Shown piece by piece: positions 6,241-11,153 of a stretch of 27,059 nt of DNA. The position numbers were made by a program, and so were the translations under genes. Source of the stretch: a virus; IMG/VR virus record IMGVR_UViG_3300042554_000588, positions 1 to 27,059 of that record; one strand, 5' to 3'. Below the pieces are notes generated by a model, which had not been told where the DNA came from, did not search any database, and saw nothing but the letters and a program-made list of their open reading frames with translations. Numbering within the stretch: the stretch's first letter is position 1; every line of letters starts with the position of its first letter.

Positions 6241-6656
6241 TGTATGACAATGACCGAGAGCGAATGGGTCACGATGCTACAGACTTTGGAGCATATGGGC
6301 TTCAGGGTCCTGAGTTACGATACATCAACGGAAGTAGTATTGATAAAGCCGATAGCGACAAGATAGATTACAAGCACGTCAAGTTTGTTGCTGATATGTG
6401 GGAAGTCTTAGATGGTGCAGGCAACCTGCTCATCAAGAAGCACAAAGACTACGGCCCAACTAACATAAGCCTGTCACCTGGTGGACCTCTCAATGGTTTG
6501 CGTGTGCGTATGCACGACAAGACAGCACGCATCAATCACTTGATTGATAGCGGTGCAACACCAGAGAACGAATCGTTGCGTGATTCCTTTATTGATCTAC
6601 TTAACTACAGTGCTATTGCATTGATGGTGCTAGATGGTAAGTGGCCTCGTGACTGA
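6240..6656 (+). CDS. DUF1599-like protein (possible nucleotide-modification or MazG-like role)
   Basis: 138 residues from ATG 6240, which overlaps the primase stop; GGAGG lies seven bases upstream. A GTG at 6237 directly before it is an alternative start. The conserved-looking core is LIKKHKDYGPTNI, then GLRVRMHDKTARINHLI, then ESLRDSFIDLLNYSAIALM, an all-helical pattern matching what I recall of DUF1599 (linked with nucleotide modification) and akin to MazG-type pyrophosphatases. A role in the nucleotide pool or modified bases is possible; the exact reaction is unknown. The family call is from memory of the pattern. Confidence 0.65.
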   Translation: MYDNDRERMGHDATDFGAYGLQGPELRYINGSSIDKADSDKIDYKHVKFVADMWEVLDGAGNLLIKKHKDYGPTNISLSPGGPLNGLRVRMHDKTARINHLIDSGATPENESLRDSFIDLLNYSAIALMVLDGKWPRD

Positions 6657-7281
6657 TCCACATCCAGTACTCAATGACCTTGTACCTAGCGTGGTGACTA
6701 TTGTCCACCGTCGCTATCGTAAGTATGTAGATCGTGCTGACCTATCGCAAGAAGCATACGCCTGGTTGATGACACGTGTGTCCTACTTCAATGGGTTACT
6801 AGGTGATGAGGATGATACTAAGCGCCTGATTAATCAGAAGCGCATAGCATTTCAGATGCGTCGTGCACTTGAACGCTATGCCCGCAAGGAGAAGGCGGTC
6901 AGGTCTGGATATCAAACCAATGATGAGTCCTTCTATGACGTTACCACTATTGCACAGTTGTTACCATACGTTATCGCAAGCGTGGTCAATGAGACTGCGA
7001 TTGAACAGGCACAGAACTTAGTTAATGATGGCACACCACGCAAACCTGCAGCCCCTGCTGAAGGTGGCAACCTATTAGCCACACTGATTGACATCAAGAA
7101 GTCTTATGAGTTACTAGATGAGGATGAGAAGAACATCTTGCGTCTTCGATACCACGAGAACTACACACTGCAACAATTAAGCGAAGCAACTGAGTGTGCT
7201 ATCTCTACTGCAGATCGTAGATGTTCTAATGCACTGCGTAAGATACTTAATTTTATGGGAGGGGAATCACCTTATCAATGA
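6649..7281 (+). CDS. Sigma-70-like (ECF-type) RNA polymerase sigma factor
   Basis: About 210 residues. The N-terminal half (IVHRRYRKYVDRADLSQEAYAWL) fits sigma region 2, including the conserved aspartate-rich D-L-x-Q-E. The C-terminal half has a region 4 helix-turn-helix: LDEDEKNILRLRYHENYTLQ, then LSEATECAISTADRRCSNAL. The middle is a linker. I chose the GTG at 6649 because the protein then begins VTDPHPVLNDLVP; an ATG at 6634 would add five residues, and neither has a clear ribosome site. It overlaps the DUF1599-like gene by 8 bases. It could direct host polymerase to phage late promoters. Confidence 0.72.
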   Translation: MTDPHPVLNDLVPSVVTIVHRRYRKYVDRADLSQEAYAWLMTRVSYFNGLLGDEDDTKRLINQKRIAFQMRRALERYARKEKAVRSGYQTNDESFYDVTTIAQLLPYVIASVVNETAIEQAQNLVNDGTPRKPAAPAEGGNLLATLIDIKKSYELLDEDEKNILRLRYHENYTLQQLSEATECAISTADRRCSNALRKILNFMGGESPYQ

Positions 7282-7451
7282 TGTATGACTATCGTTGCCC
7301 TGATTGCAATACCGAACTTACTATTGAACGTAGTATCCACGATGAACCACGTGAACCATCTTGCTTTGATTGCCACATCCCAATGATACGTAAGTGGGAC
7401 TCGCCCTCTATCACCTTCAAAGGTAAAGGCTTCTACTCCACGGACAAGTGA
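7281..7451 (+). CDS. FmdB-type zinc-ribbon protein
   Basis: 56 residues starting MYDYRCPDC, with a second pair CFDCH, and ending ITFKGKGFYSTDK. CxxC...CxxC plus the F-K-G-x-G-F-Y-S-T-D tail is the FmdB-family signature, a small putative regulatory zinc ribbon found in many bacteria and actinophages. The start is ATG 7281 (TGATG with the sigma-like gene) or ATG 7278. Last gene of the rightward early operon; a strong hairpin follows at 7450-7487. Confidence 0.85.
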   Translation: MYDYRCPDCNTELTIERSIHDEPREPSCFDCHIPMIRKWDSPSITFKGKGFYSTDK

Positions 7452-7487
7452 AGAACCCCACTACGGAAGGGTGTAGTGAGGTTCTTC
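7450..7487 (+). terminator. Strong hairpin between convergent operons
   Basis: 15-base arms 7450-7464 and 7473-7487 pair except for one C-A mismatch, around an 8-base loop. It starts within the last codon region of the FmdB-like gene and lies before the ends of the leftward operon. Neither strand has a T tract, so it would be a non-canonical, possibly bidirectional terminator or an RNA-protecting hairpin. Confidence 0.65.
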
Positions 7488-7508
7488 GTGCCCGAAAGGA
7501 GGATGCAC

Positions 7509-7793
7509 TTATAGTGTATCAGTACCATCCGCGTCTGTTGCTATGTTGGAGAGCGCGACACGCAGATTTTCCGTAGCGATGACCAATGTATCGTAGACCG
7601 TGAAGGATTTGTAGTTCAGGTTGTCCACTACGTTCTCTAAGGAGTTGAGCAATTCCGTAAGCCGTGCTTCTGGGGTTATCTGCGAGGTGGTCAAACCTGC
7701 TTTCACGGGTCCATAAGGTGACAAGGCACCTGATCTGTTGTTGGTTGTAACCGAGTGCTCGTGCGTAACTAACTGCAAGTGCCTTGTTCTCAC
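7509..7793 (-). CDS. Possible overlapping gene nested in the transglycosylase gene
   Basis: 94 residues from GTG 7793. For: GGAGG lies seven bases upstream, and the GTG forms a GTGA overlap with the stop of the gene at 7790-8095, exactly like other junctions in this operon; the last 55 residues (EARLTELLNSLENVVDNLNY and following) look like a sound helical protein. Against: the same DNA encodes the SLT domain in another frame. It may be a true dual-coding gene or a chance shadow. Confidence 0.3.
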   Translation of the reverse strand: MRTRHLQLVTHEHSVTTNNRSGALSPYGPVKAGLTTSQITPEARLTELLNSLENVVDNLNYKSFTVYDTLVIATENLRVALSNIATDADGTDTL

Positions 7794-7944
7794 GCTTTTC
7801 CTCCATCGTTGCCTTCGTCCGTGCTTCTATGAATGTTTTCTTTGAGGATAGGTGCACCTCGTCCGTCTGCTGTGCGGATACGAACACCAACAACAGGGAT
7901 AGTATTGCCACTAAGGTCAAGCCACGTTTTGCCTTCTTGTTCAT
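7519..7944 (-). CDS. Secreted lytic transglycosylase-like (SLT/lysozyme-fold) protein
   Basis: 141 residues. The N-terminus is a clear signal peptide: MNKKAKR, then hydrophobic GLTLVAILSLLLVFVSA, probable cut before QQTD. The C-terminal domain has LVTLWTRESRFDHLADNP (catalytic E in RES), STAYGIAQLL and QILHGLRYIGHRYG...GWY, as in compact phage/actinobacterial SLT domains. It would cleave peptidoglycan after export, in lysis or wall remodelling. The start at 7944 has GGAG ten bases upstream; an internal ATG at 7806 with GAAGG would give a cytoplasmic 95-residue form. The first 155 bases overlap the previous gene in another frame, and the rest overlaps a third open frame. Last part of the leftward operon. 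Confidence 0.8.
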   Translation of the reverse strand: MNKKAKRGLTLVAILSLLLVFVSAQQTDEVHLSSKKTFIEARTKATMEEKRENKALAVSYARALGYNQQQIRCLVTLWTRESRFDHLADNPRSTAYGIAQLLRERSGQPELQILHGLRYIGHRYGKSACRALQHSNRRGWY

Positions 7945-8095
7945 CTGTCTTCTTCTCCATTTCGAGCAACTGCTTATAGGTATCAGGGTATAGATGAGCA
8001 AGGCGCACTAGCGCACGATCTCTTGCCCTTCTGTAGTTACGTTGGCGCACTGCTTGATTAGCAGCACCACGCAATCTCTTATTCTCTGCCTCCAT
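7790..8095 (-). CDS. Hypothetical basic helical protein
   Basis: 101 residues from ATG 8095 (GGAGG about 12 bases upstream; an in-frame TTG at 8119 is possible). It is strongly basic and helical at the N-terminus (NKRLRGAANQAVRQRNYRRA, then RDRALVRLAHLYPDTYKQL), then EQEGKTWLDLSGNT. The R-x-R-x-Y-R-R-x-R-D-R-A-L pattern with a following YPDTYK resembles small actinophage proteins of unknown function and suggests nucleic-acid contact. Its last 155 bases overlap the transglycosylase signal-peptide region in a different frame; its start overlaps the 30-residue membrane protein by 17 bases. Confidence 0.65.
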   Translation of the reverse strand: MEAENKRLRGAANQAVRQRNYRRARDRALVRLAHLYPDTYKQLLEMEKKTDEQEGKTWLDLSGNTIPVVGVRIRTADGRGAPILKENIHRSTDEGNDGGKA

Positions 8096-8171
8096 TATTT
8101 GTCTTGTCCTCCCATACAATTAAGGCGTAGGCTATCAGCATTACTACCGCTATCCCTATCCAATAGTTCAT
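8079..8171 (-). CDS. 30-residue single-pass membrane protein
   Basis: ATG at 8171 with AGGTG six bases upstream and a 4-base overlap (ATGA) with the previous leftward gene. MNYW precedes a hydrophobic stretch IGIAVVMLIAYALIVW (about 5-20), then a charged tail EDKTNNGGRE: one membrane segment with a cytoplasmic or outside tail. Being next to a secreted wall-cleaving enzyme, a holin-like or lysis-regulating role is conceivable but unproven. Confidence 0.6.
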   Translation of the reverse strand: MNYWIGIAVVMLIAYALIVWEDKTNNGGRE

Positions 8172-8422
8172 TGAACACCTGCCATTACTGCAAAGACAAT
8201 CTTTGTGATGTCGATTGGTTCAATGATAAGGCGTGCGTCCTCTTCCCCTGCCTCCCAGCAGGACACCAACAGGCGTGAGTTCAAGGGTGATTGGCGTAGC
8301 CAGGCCACCGCACTGTGCGGGTCCTCTCCTCCCCACACTGCGTTGCCCTCTTCGGTTGCTATCTCATAAAAGTTTACGAGTTTATTCTTTGGGTGGAATC
8401 CCACCACATTATCAGTTGTCAT
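8168..8422 (-). CDS. Hypothetical 84-residue protein
   Basis: ATG at 8422 with GGGAGAG upstream; the start overlaps the previous stop (TAATG). The sequence has a basic, mixed alpha/beta N-terminus (MTTDNVVGFHPKNKL), a WGGEDPHSAVAWLRQSP helix and an acidic stretch (CWEAGEEDARLIIEPID). The ending ITKIVFAVMAGVQ is mildly hydrophobic but short for a membrane helix. No family recognised. Confidence 0.7.
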   Translation of the reverse strand: MTTDNVVGFHPKNKLVNFYEIATEEGNAVWGGEDPHSAVAWLRQSPLNSRLLVSCWEAGEEDARLIIEPIDITKIVFAVMAGVQ

Positions 8423-8508
8423 TACTCTCCCTCATAACTGTCGTCGCAAGCCTTACAGGATTTAGAATTGTCCAAACACCACGTGCAAATAATCTCTTCA
8501 GTTGTCAT
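8422..8508 (-). CDS. 28-residue zinc-knuckle microprotein
   Basis: ATG at 8508 preceded by GGGAGGGCAAG, a strong ribosome site. Product MTTEEIICTWCLDNSKSCKA, then CDDSYEGE: CTWC and CKAC knuckles ten residues apart can hold one zinc. It overlaps the previous gene by 11 bases and shares one base with the next start. The strong site and tight fit favour a real gene in spite of its size. Confidence 0.6.
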   Translation of the reverse strand: MTTEEIICTWCLDNSKSCKACDDSYEGE

Positions 8509-8614
8509 CTTGCCCTCCCTCATTGTCTAAATCTATGATCTCTACATCTATCCCTGCTGGTGCGCTTACTAGGTGTGCGACACCACCAATCACTTCAATA
8601 ATTACTTTACTCAT
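8498..8614 (-). CDS. Hypothetical 38-residue protein
   Basis: ATG at 8614, overlapping the previous gene by 8 bases. MSKVIIEVIGGVAHLVSAPA, then GIDVEIIDLDNEGG: alternating beta pattern with G-G-V and P-x-G-x-x-V-x-I-x-D-x-D, a motif I have seen in many short phage proteins without a known role. The end overlaps the zinc-knuckle gene by 11 bases. Confidence 0.65.
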   Translation of the reverse strand: MSKVIIEVIGGVAHLVSAPAGIDVEIIDLDNEGGQDDN

Positions 8615-8780
8615 TGTCTGTCCCTTCGTTGTATGCATCTACCATAGACAGGGCGTGAACCATACGCATTAGGTTCATCCCTGCTTCCTTCTCTGTCTCT
8701 TCATCTTCAATCTGTATTAGCGCAAGGTCACGACATAGGTCAGCCTTAGCACGCCAGTACTCTACCGTAGGTTCAGACAT
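8607..8780 (-). CDS. Hypothetical 57-residue helical protein
   Basis: Start at ATG 8780, with GAGGTG seven bases upstream (an in-frame extension to 8792 lacks this). MSEPTVEYWRAKADLCRDLA, then acidic IEDEETEKEAG and a helical tail NLMRMVHALSMVDAY. Amphipathic helices and overall negative charge suggest a helical hairpin. Overlaps both neighbours by 8 bases. Confidence 0.65.
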   Translation of the reverse strand: MSEPTVEYWRAKADLCRDLALIQIEDEETEKEAGMNLMRMVHALSMVDAYNEGTDNE

Positions 8781-8946
8781 TAGACACCTCATCTACTTCG
8801 AAGAAGTACTCCACCGCATTGTCATCTATCAGTTCACGCAAGATGTCGCGCTTCCCTCTCGCCCACATCCTGGCCTCTTCCTCAGTCTTGAATTCGTCAG
8901 TCGTACGGTATACAACTTTGGCAATTCTTATCTCAAACTCCTTCAT
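8773..8946 (-). CDS. Hypothetical 57-residue protein
   Basis: ATG at 8946 with AAGGAG about ten bases upstream; a GTG at 8955 is an alternative but touches that site. MKEFEIRIAKVVYRTTDEFK, then TEEEARMWARGKRDIL and NAVEYFFEVDEV: beta-strands framing a charged helix, a small alpha/beta fold. No family recognised. Overlaps the previous gene by 14 bases and the next by 8. Confidence 0.65.
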   Translation of the reverse strand: MKEFEIRIAKVVYRTTDEFKTEEEARMWARGKRDILRELIDDNAVEYFFEVDEVSNV

Positions 8947-9178
8947 CTTCTGCACTCTCCTTCACTAGGTCATTGATAGTTTTCTCTTGCTTGTCAGTGG
9001 GTAATTCGATCTTAGATAGTGCCTCCCCTAGCGCGGTGCGCCAGTTCGTGCCCTCCCCTGTTGCCAGTTGCTTAGGCTCAGTGCCCGCAAAATCCCACAG
9101 TTCCACGTCGTAACGCTTGTTCGCGGGTGCAATCACCACAGTGAAAACAAATTGCGCGGTGCTCTCTTCCTCAGTCAT
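8933..9178 (-). CDS. Hypothetical 81-residue protein
   Basis: Two tandem ATGs (9181 and 9178) follow AAAGGAG; the second has better spacing. Acidic N-terminus MTEEEST, a beta-rich part (FVFTVVIAP, then RYDVELWDF), an NWRTALGEALSKI helix and an acidic tail. The pattern resembles small single-domain phage proteins of unknown role. Overlaps the membrane protein gene by 8 bases. Confidence 0.68.
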   Translation of the reverse strand: MTEEESTAQFVFTVVIAPANKRYDVELWDFAGTEPKQLATGEGTNWRTALGEALSKIELPTDKQEKTINDLVKESAEDEGV

Positions 9179-9281
9179 CATCTTCTCCTTTGCTCATCAT
9201 CTTTTCCATCCAATATGCCACGGTGACTATTGGAATTCCATATACTAACAGTAAGCCCCACAGGACTATTGCATCATCCAT
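9171..9281 (-). CDS. 36-residue single-pass membrane protein
   Basis: ATG at 9281 with AGAGGAG six bases upstream. MDDA is followed by a hydrophobic stretch IVLWGLLLVYGIPIVTVAYW (about 5-24), then MEKMMSKGEDDD: one membrane segment with an acidic tail. Upstream in-frame codons to 9353 lie inside the previous gene and lack a ribosome site. Second tiny membrane protein of this operon. Confidence 0.65.
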   Translation of the reverse strand: MDDAIVLWGLLLVYGIPIVTVAYWMEKMMSKGEDDD

Positions 9282-9463
9282 CACGCACTCCTCTTCTTGG
9301 CCACCGTTGCACACTCCATTGAAATGTACGTAGTCTTTGACCCGCAAGGGCACTTGGTCTTCACTTCCCCGTTAGGGAATCCGAATCCATCCTTGAACGT
9401 GAACTCCAATAGCCCGTCACAATCTCCATTACATACGAAAGTGTACCTAGTCCACTCGCTCAC
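9281..9463 (-). CDS. Small zinc-ribbon protein
   Basis: 60 residues from a GTG at 9463 with GGAGG seven bases upstream. FVCNGDC and KTKCPCGSKT knuckles flank a beta-rich LLEFTFKDGFGFPNGEV; C11, C15, C38 and C40 can form one zinc site. Function unknown. The start forms a GTGA overlap with the preceding gene; its stop shares one base with the membrane-protein start. Confidence 0.72.
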   Translation of the reverse strand: MSEWTRYTFVCNGDCDGLLEFTFKDGFGFPNGEVKTKCPCGSKTTYISMECATVAKKRSA

Positions 9464-9618
9464 GCCACGTCCTCCTTCTTTGCCTTGCTAATCTCTCTTT
9501 GTAGTTTGTCTGCTAACTTTGCCAGTCTTTGGCTTCTCTCGTCTCCGTGAATGCCTTGCGTGTCATACCAAACCGCGCTTAATAAGTCGCGCATCTCTTC
9601 AAGGGTAAAGGTGCTCAC
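9460..9618 (-). CDS. Hypothetical 52-residue helical protein
   Basis: GTG at 9618 with GGAGGT six bases upstream. MSTFTLEEMRDLLSAVWYDT, then HGDERSQRLAKLADKLQREI and a basic KAKKEDVA tail: two helices. Strong ribosome site and 4-base overlaps at both ends support it. No family recognised. Confidence 0.68.
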   Translation of the reverse strand: MSTFTLEEMRDLLSAVWYDTQGIHGDERSQRLAKLADKLQREISKAKKEDVA

Positions 9619-9947
9619 GCCTTGACCTCCTTCTTCTCCGCAATTAATAGCCCCGTATGTATGCCCGCAATCAACTTGCGTAGGCTTTGGGCTGCTTCTG
9701 CCTTGCTTCCTCCCAGATAGTCGCTGAATCCGCGTGGCTCACAGTGTCCTGAGCCATACTTGCTCCCTCCTGTGAAGAAGACACGATAGGCGCGTCCGTA
9801 AGTCTTGCTTCCCTCCTGTAACACTAGGTGAGGGCGCTTCATAGACTCATAAGGCGCATCTTCTACCACATCACCCTCGAATAAGGGTTGAATCAACTTC
9901 TCTAGTGCTACCACTAGGTTGCGTACTTCTTCCATTGTTGTTTGCAT
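9615..9947 (-). CDS. Hypothetical 110-residue protein
   Basis: ATG at 9947 shares a base with the previous stop; a second ATG at 9935 is possible. Helix EEVRNLVVALEKLIQPLF, then a glycine/aromatic beta region (TYGRAYRVFFTGGSKYGSG), then a helix SKAEAAQSLRKLIAGIHTG. A weak AGTGGA precedes it. No family recognised; one of the larger products of this operon. Confidence 0.7.
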   Translation of the reverse strand: MQTTMEEVRNLVVALEKLIQPLFEGDVVEDAPYESMKRPHLVLQEGSKTYGRAYRVFFTGGSKYGSGHCEPRGFSDYLGGSKAEAAQSLRKLIAGIHTGLLIAEKKEVKA

Positions 9948-10165
9948 TATTCCACTTCCACATCTTGCGCGGTGCCGCGCTCGCGGATTATGCGGTCTAA
10001 CTTGTCAATCGAATTTACATCTATTTCAACCTCATCGGGATACTCTTCTGCAACTGCTCGCGCTAAGGCTTCCTCCTTGATGATGAATAGGGTCTGCCCT
10101 TCTGTGTTATCGGTGTCAATCGTCCACCAGTCGCCATTCTCATTTGATACATAGTAAATTGCCAT
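9947..10165 (-). CDS. Hypothetical 72-residue acidic protein
   Basis: ATG at 10165 with AAGGGG seven bases upstream. MAIYYVSNENGDWWTIDTDN suggests a beta hairpin, followed by a helix KEEALARAVAEEYPDEVE and an acidic end. The 101-base gap upstream holds imperfect direct repeats rather than a gene. No family recognised. Confidence 0.7.
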   Translation of the reverse strand: MAIYYVSNENGDWWTIDTDNTEGQTLFIIKEEALARAVAEEYPDEVEIDVNSIDKLDRIIRERGTAQDVEVE

Positions 10166-10181
10166 TCTAAGCCCCTTCCTG

Positions 10182-10266
10182 AGCCTAAGGCGGGGCGGTC
10201 TTGCCCCTTACCTTGTGCCCCCGTGAGGTTGTGAGCCTCTAGCCTATAGCGCGGGGGCGGTCTTGC
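10182..10266. repeat. Pair of imperfect direct repeats in the only sizeable gap of the leftward operon
   Basis: AGCCTAAGGCGGGGCGGTCT(TGC) at 10182-10204 recurs as AGCCTATAGCG... ending in the same GGGGCGGTCTTGC at 10254-10266. The 13-base core is identical and the copies are about 60 bases apart. The first copy also contains GCCTAAGGC, a short palindrome, and GGGGC/GCCCC arms that can form a hairpin. This spacer is free of start codons. It may bind a regulator or slow RNA polymerase; its GC richness differs from the flanks. Confidence 0.55.
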
Positions 10267-10377
10267 TTAGACTTCGCAATCGTGCCCGTAATACCATTCT
10301 CCCGCGTCGTCCTCATCCATTAGATTGAAGACTCTCGCGCATTCGACGCATTTCGCCTTGGTTTGAATCGTAATCAT
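10267..10377 (-). CDS. 36-residue zinc-knuckle microprotein
   Basis: ATG at 10377 preceded by AAAGGAGGGGAA, nearly the full anti-ribosome complement. MITIQTKAKCVECARVFNLM, then GEWYYGHDCEV: CVEC plus H-D-C supply four metal ligands. Very similar short proteins with C-x-x-C...W-x-Y-G-H-D-C occur in actinophages as far as I recall. Four-base overlap with the previous gene. Confidence 0.7.
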   Translation of the reverse strand: MITIQTKAKCVECARVFNLMDEDDAGEWYYGHDCEV

Positions 10378-10496
10378 TTCCCCTCCTTTCCTACATACTG
10401 TAAACAGGTGTCGCAGATATTGCGCCCCTCGTGATAATTAGCCGTGCAGATATCGCAACCGCTCACGCAGTCGCCTAGGTGAATCGTCGTCGCCAT
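10374..10496 (-). CDS. 40-residue cysteine-rich microprotein
   Basis: ATG at 10496 with AAGGAGGAGAAG upstream (an in-frame GTG lies just before). MATTIHLGDCVSGCDICTAN, then CDTCLQYVGKEGK: C10, C14, C17, and C28/C31 with an H between form one or two zinc sites. It starts within the stop of the previous gene (TGATG) and overlaps the next start by four bases. Confidence 0.68.
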   Translation of the reverse strand: MATTIHLGDCVSGCDICTANYHEGRNICDTCLQYVGKEGK

Positions 10497-10603
10497 CACT
10501 TCTCCTCCTTCTTCTTCTCGTTTGCTTCCCAAAATTCGCGCCACTCTTGCGCCTTCTCCTCTTGAATCTTCTTCAACAATTCTTGCGTGAATAGTGGCTT
10601 CAT
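10496..10603 (-). CDS. 35-residue charged helical microprotein
   Basis: ATG at 10603. MKPLFTQELLKKIQEEKAQE, then WREFWEANEKKKEEK: a single amphipathic, highly charged helix. The coding end also supplies the AAGGAGGAG ribosome site of the next gene. Start shares one base with the previous stop. Could be a real coupled gene or a leader that carries that site. Confidence 0.55.
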   Translation of the reverse strand: MKPLFTQELLKKIQEEKAQEWREFWEANEKKKEEK

Positions 10604-10776
10604 TACTTCACCCCGCAGGCGGTAAGGAAGCGGGCGCGGTCGAATCGTGGGTTATCCTCTTGAAATGCCGTTCCCAAATCGCGGGCTATATCTGCCCCTA
10701 TCGTCTCTTCTAAATCGCAAATGCGTGAGAAGTATGCAAATACTTCTGCTACCATTACATAATCTTTACGGGTCAT
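10603..10776 (-). CDS. Hypothetical 57-residue protein, first gene of the leftward operon
   Basis: ATG at 10776 with AGAGGAG about ten bases upstream. MTRKDYVMVAEVFAYFSRIC, then ADIARDLGTAFQEDNPRFDR and ARFLTACG: a three-helix protein whose N-P-R-F-D-R-A-R-F-L ending recurs in many actinophage early proteins of unknown function. It lies about 45 bases downstream of the inferred start site of the promoter at 10827-10855. Confidence 0.78.
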   Translation of the reverse strand: MTRKDYVMVAEVFAYFSRICDLEETIGADIARDLGTAFQEDNPRFDRARFLTACGVK

Positions 10777-10826
10777 TCTTCTATCTCCTCTTAGGCTAAT
10801 TCAAACCGTTTGGCTTGATAAGTAGA

Positions 10827-10855
10827 ACTATATGCGGTTGTCTACCGTATGTCAA
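10827..10855 (-). promoter_or_regulatory. Strong sigma-70-type promoter of the leftward operon, with an overlapping inverted repeat
   Basis: Read on the minus strand: TTGACA (10855-10850), a 17-base spacer, TATAGT (10832-10827). This is a full -35 consensus and a near-consensus -10 at ideal spacing; transcription would start near 10820 and run into the gene at 10776. The spacer contains an inverted repeat: on the plus strand ATGCGGT (10832-10838) and ACCGTAT (10844-10850), one mismatch. A protein bound there would block polymerase. Confidence 0.85.
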
Positions 10856-10870
10856 GCGATAACAAGGGAT

Positions 10871-10892
10871 ATTTGGTAACGATTTGGTAACG
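10871..10892. repeat. Two tandem 11-bp direct repeats upstream of the leftward promoter
   Basis: ATTTGGTAACG at 10871-10881 is repeated exactly at 10882-10892, and ATTT follows at 10893-10896. Eleven bases is one helical turn, so both copies face the same side of the DNA. They lie just beyond the -35 box, where an activator would bind, and about 200 bases from the DnaA boxes. Confidence 0.7.
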
Positions 10893-10909
10893 ATTTCAAG
10901 GGTGTGTTG

Positions 10910-10925
10910 TGTCGATATGTCGACA
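10910..10925. promoter_or_regulatory. Inverted repeat TGTCGA-TATG-TCGACA
   Basis: Perfect 6-bp arms around TATG in the non-coding region between the leftward promoter and the DnaA boxes. Candidate binding site for a dimeric regulator. Confidence 0.4.
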
Positions 10926-10953
10926 ATTGAAAGACAGTTGCAAGGGTTAAATG

Positions 10954-10967
10954 GTTGAATGTTCAAC
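10954..10967. promoter_or_regulatory. Palindrome GTTGAA-TG-TTCAAC
   Basis: Perfect 14-base palindrome near the start of the non-coding region, with arms of six bases. A candidate operator or replication-protein site; no partner is known. Confidence 0.4.
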
Positions 10968-11093
10968 TATCTAATGGGTGGACAATTAAGTCTTGAGTGT
11001 CTAAGTCTATGGAAAGAGTTTATTAATGGACATATATTGAGAGAATGTAAAGGTGCCAGAAGTGGAGCAGGCCAACTCTTTTGCGTTAAATAC

Positions 11094-11153
11094 TTATCCA
11101 CAGGCCAGCAAAGTTATCCACAAGCAAGAGGTTATCCACAGAAGTTATCCACA
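11094..11153 (+). other. Cluster of four DnaA boxes; putative replication origin
   Basis: TTATCCACA, the consensus DnaA box, occurs four times in the same orientation at 11094-11102, 11114-11122, 11132-11140 and 11145-11153, all identical. The cluster lies in an 836-base gene-free region and is followed by a G-rich run (11158-11173) and then an A/T-rich stretch (about 11221-11293) that could be the unwinding element. The phage encodes a DnaB-like helicase and primase but no initiator is seen, so host DnaA loading is the simple model. DnaA titration or transcription control is the alternative. Confidence 0.8.

Noticed and set aside
11094-11153. CRISPR-like short direct repeats
   Set aside because: The repeat unit is the 9-base DnaA box and spacings are irregular and far too short for a CRISPR array; the Cas4-like gene has no Cas1/Cas2 neighbours.
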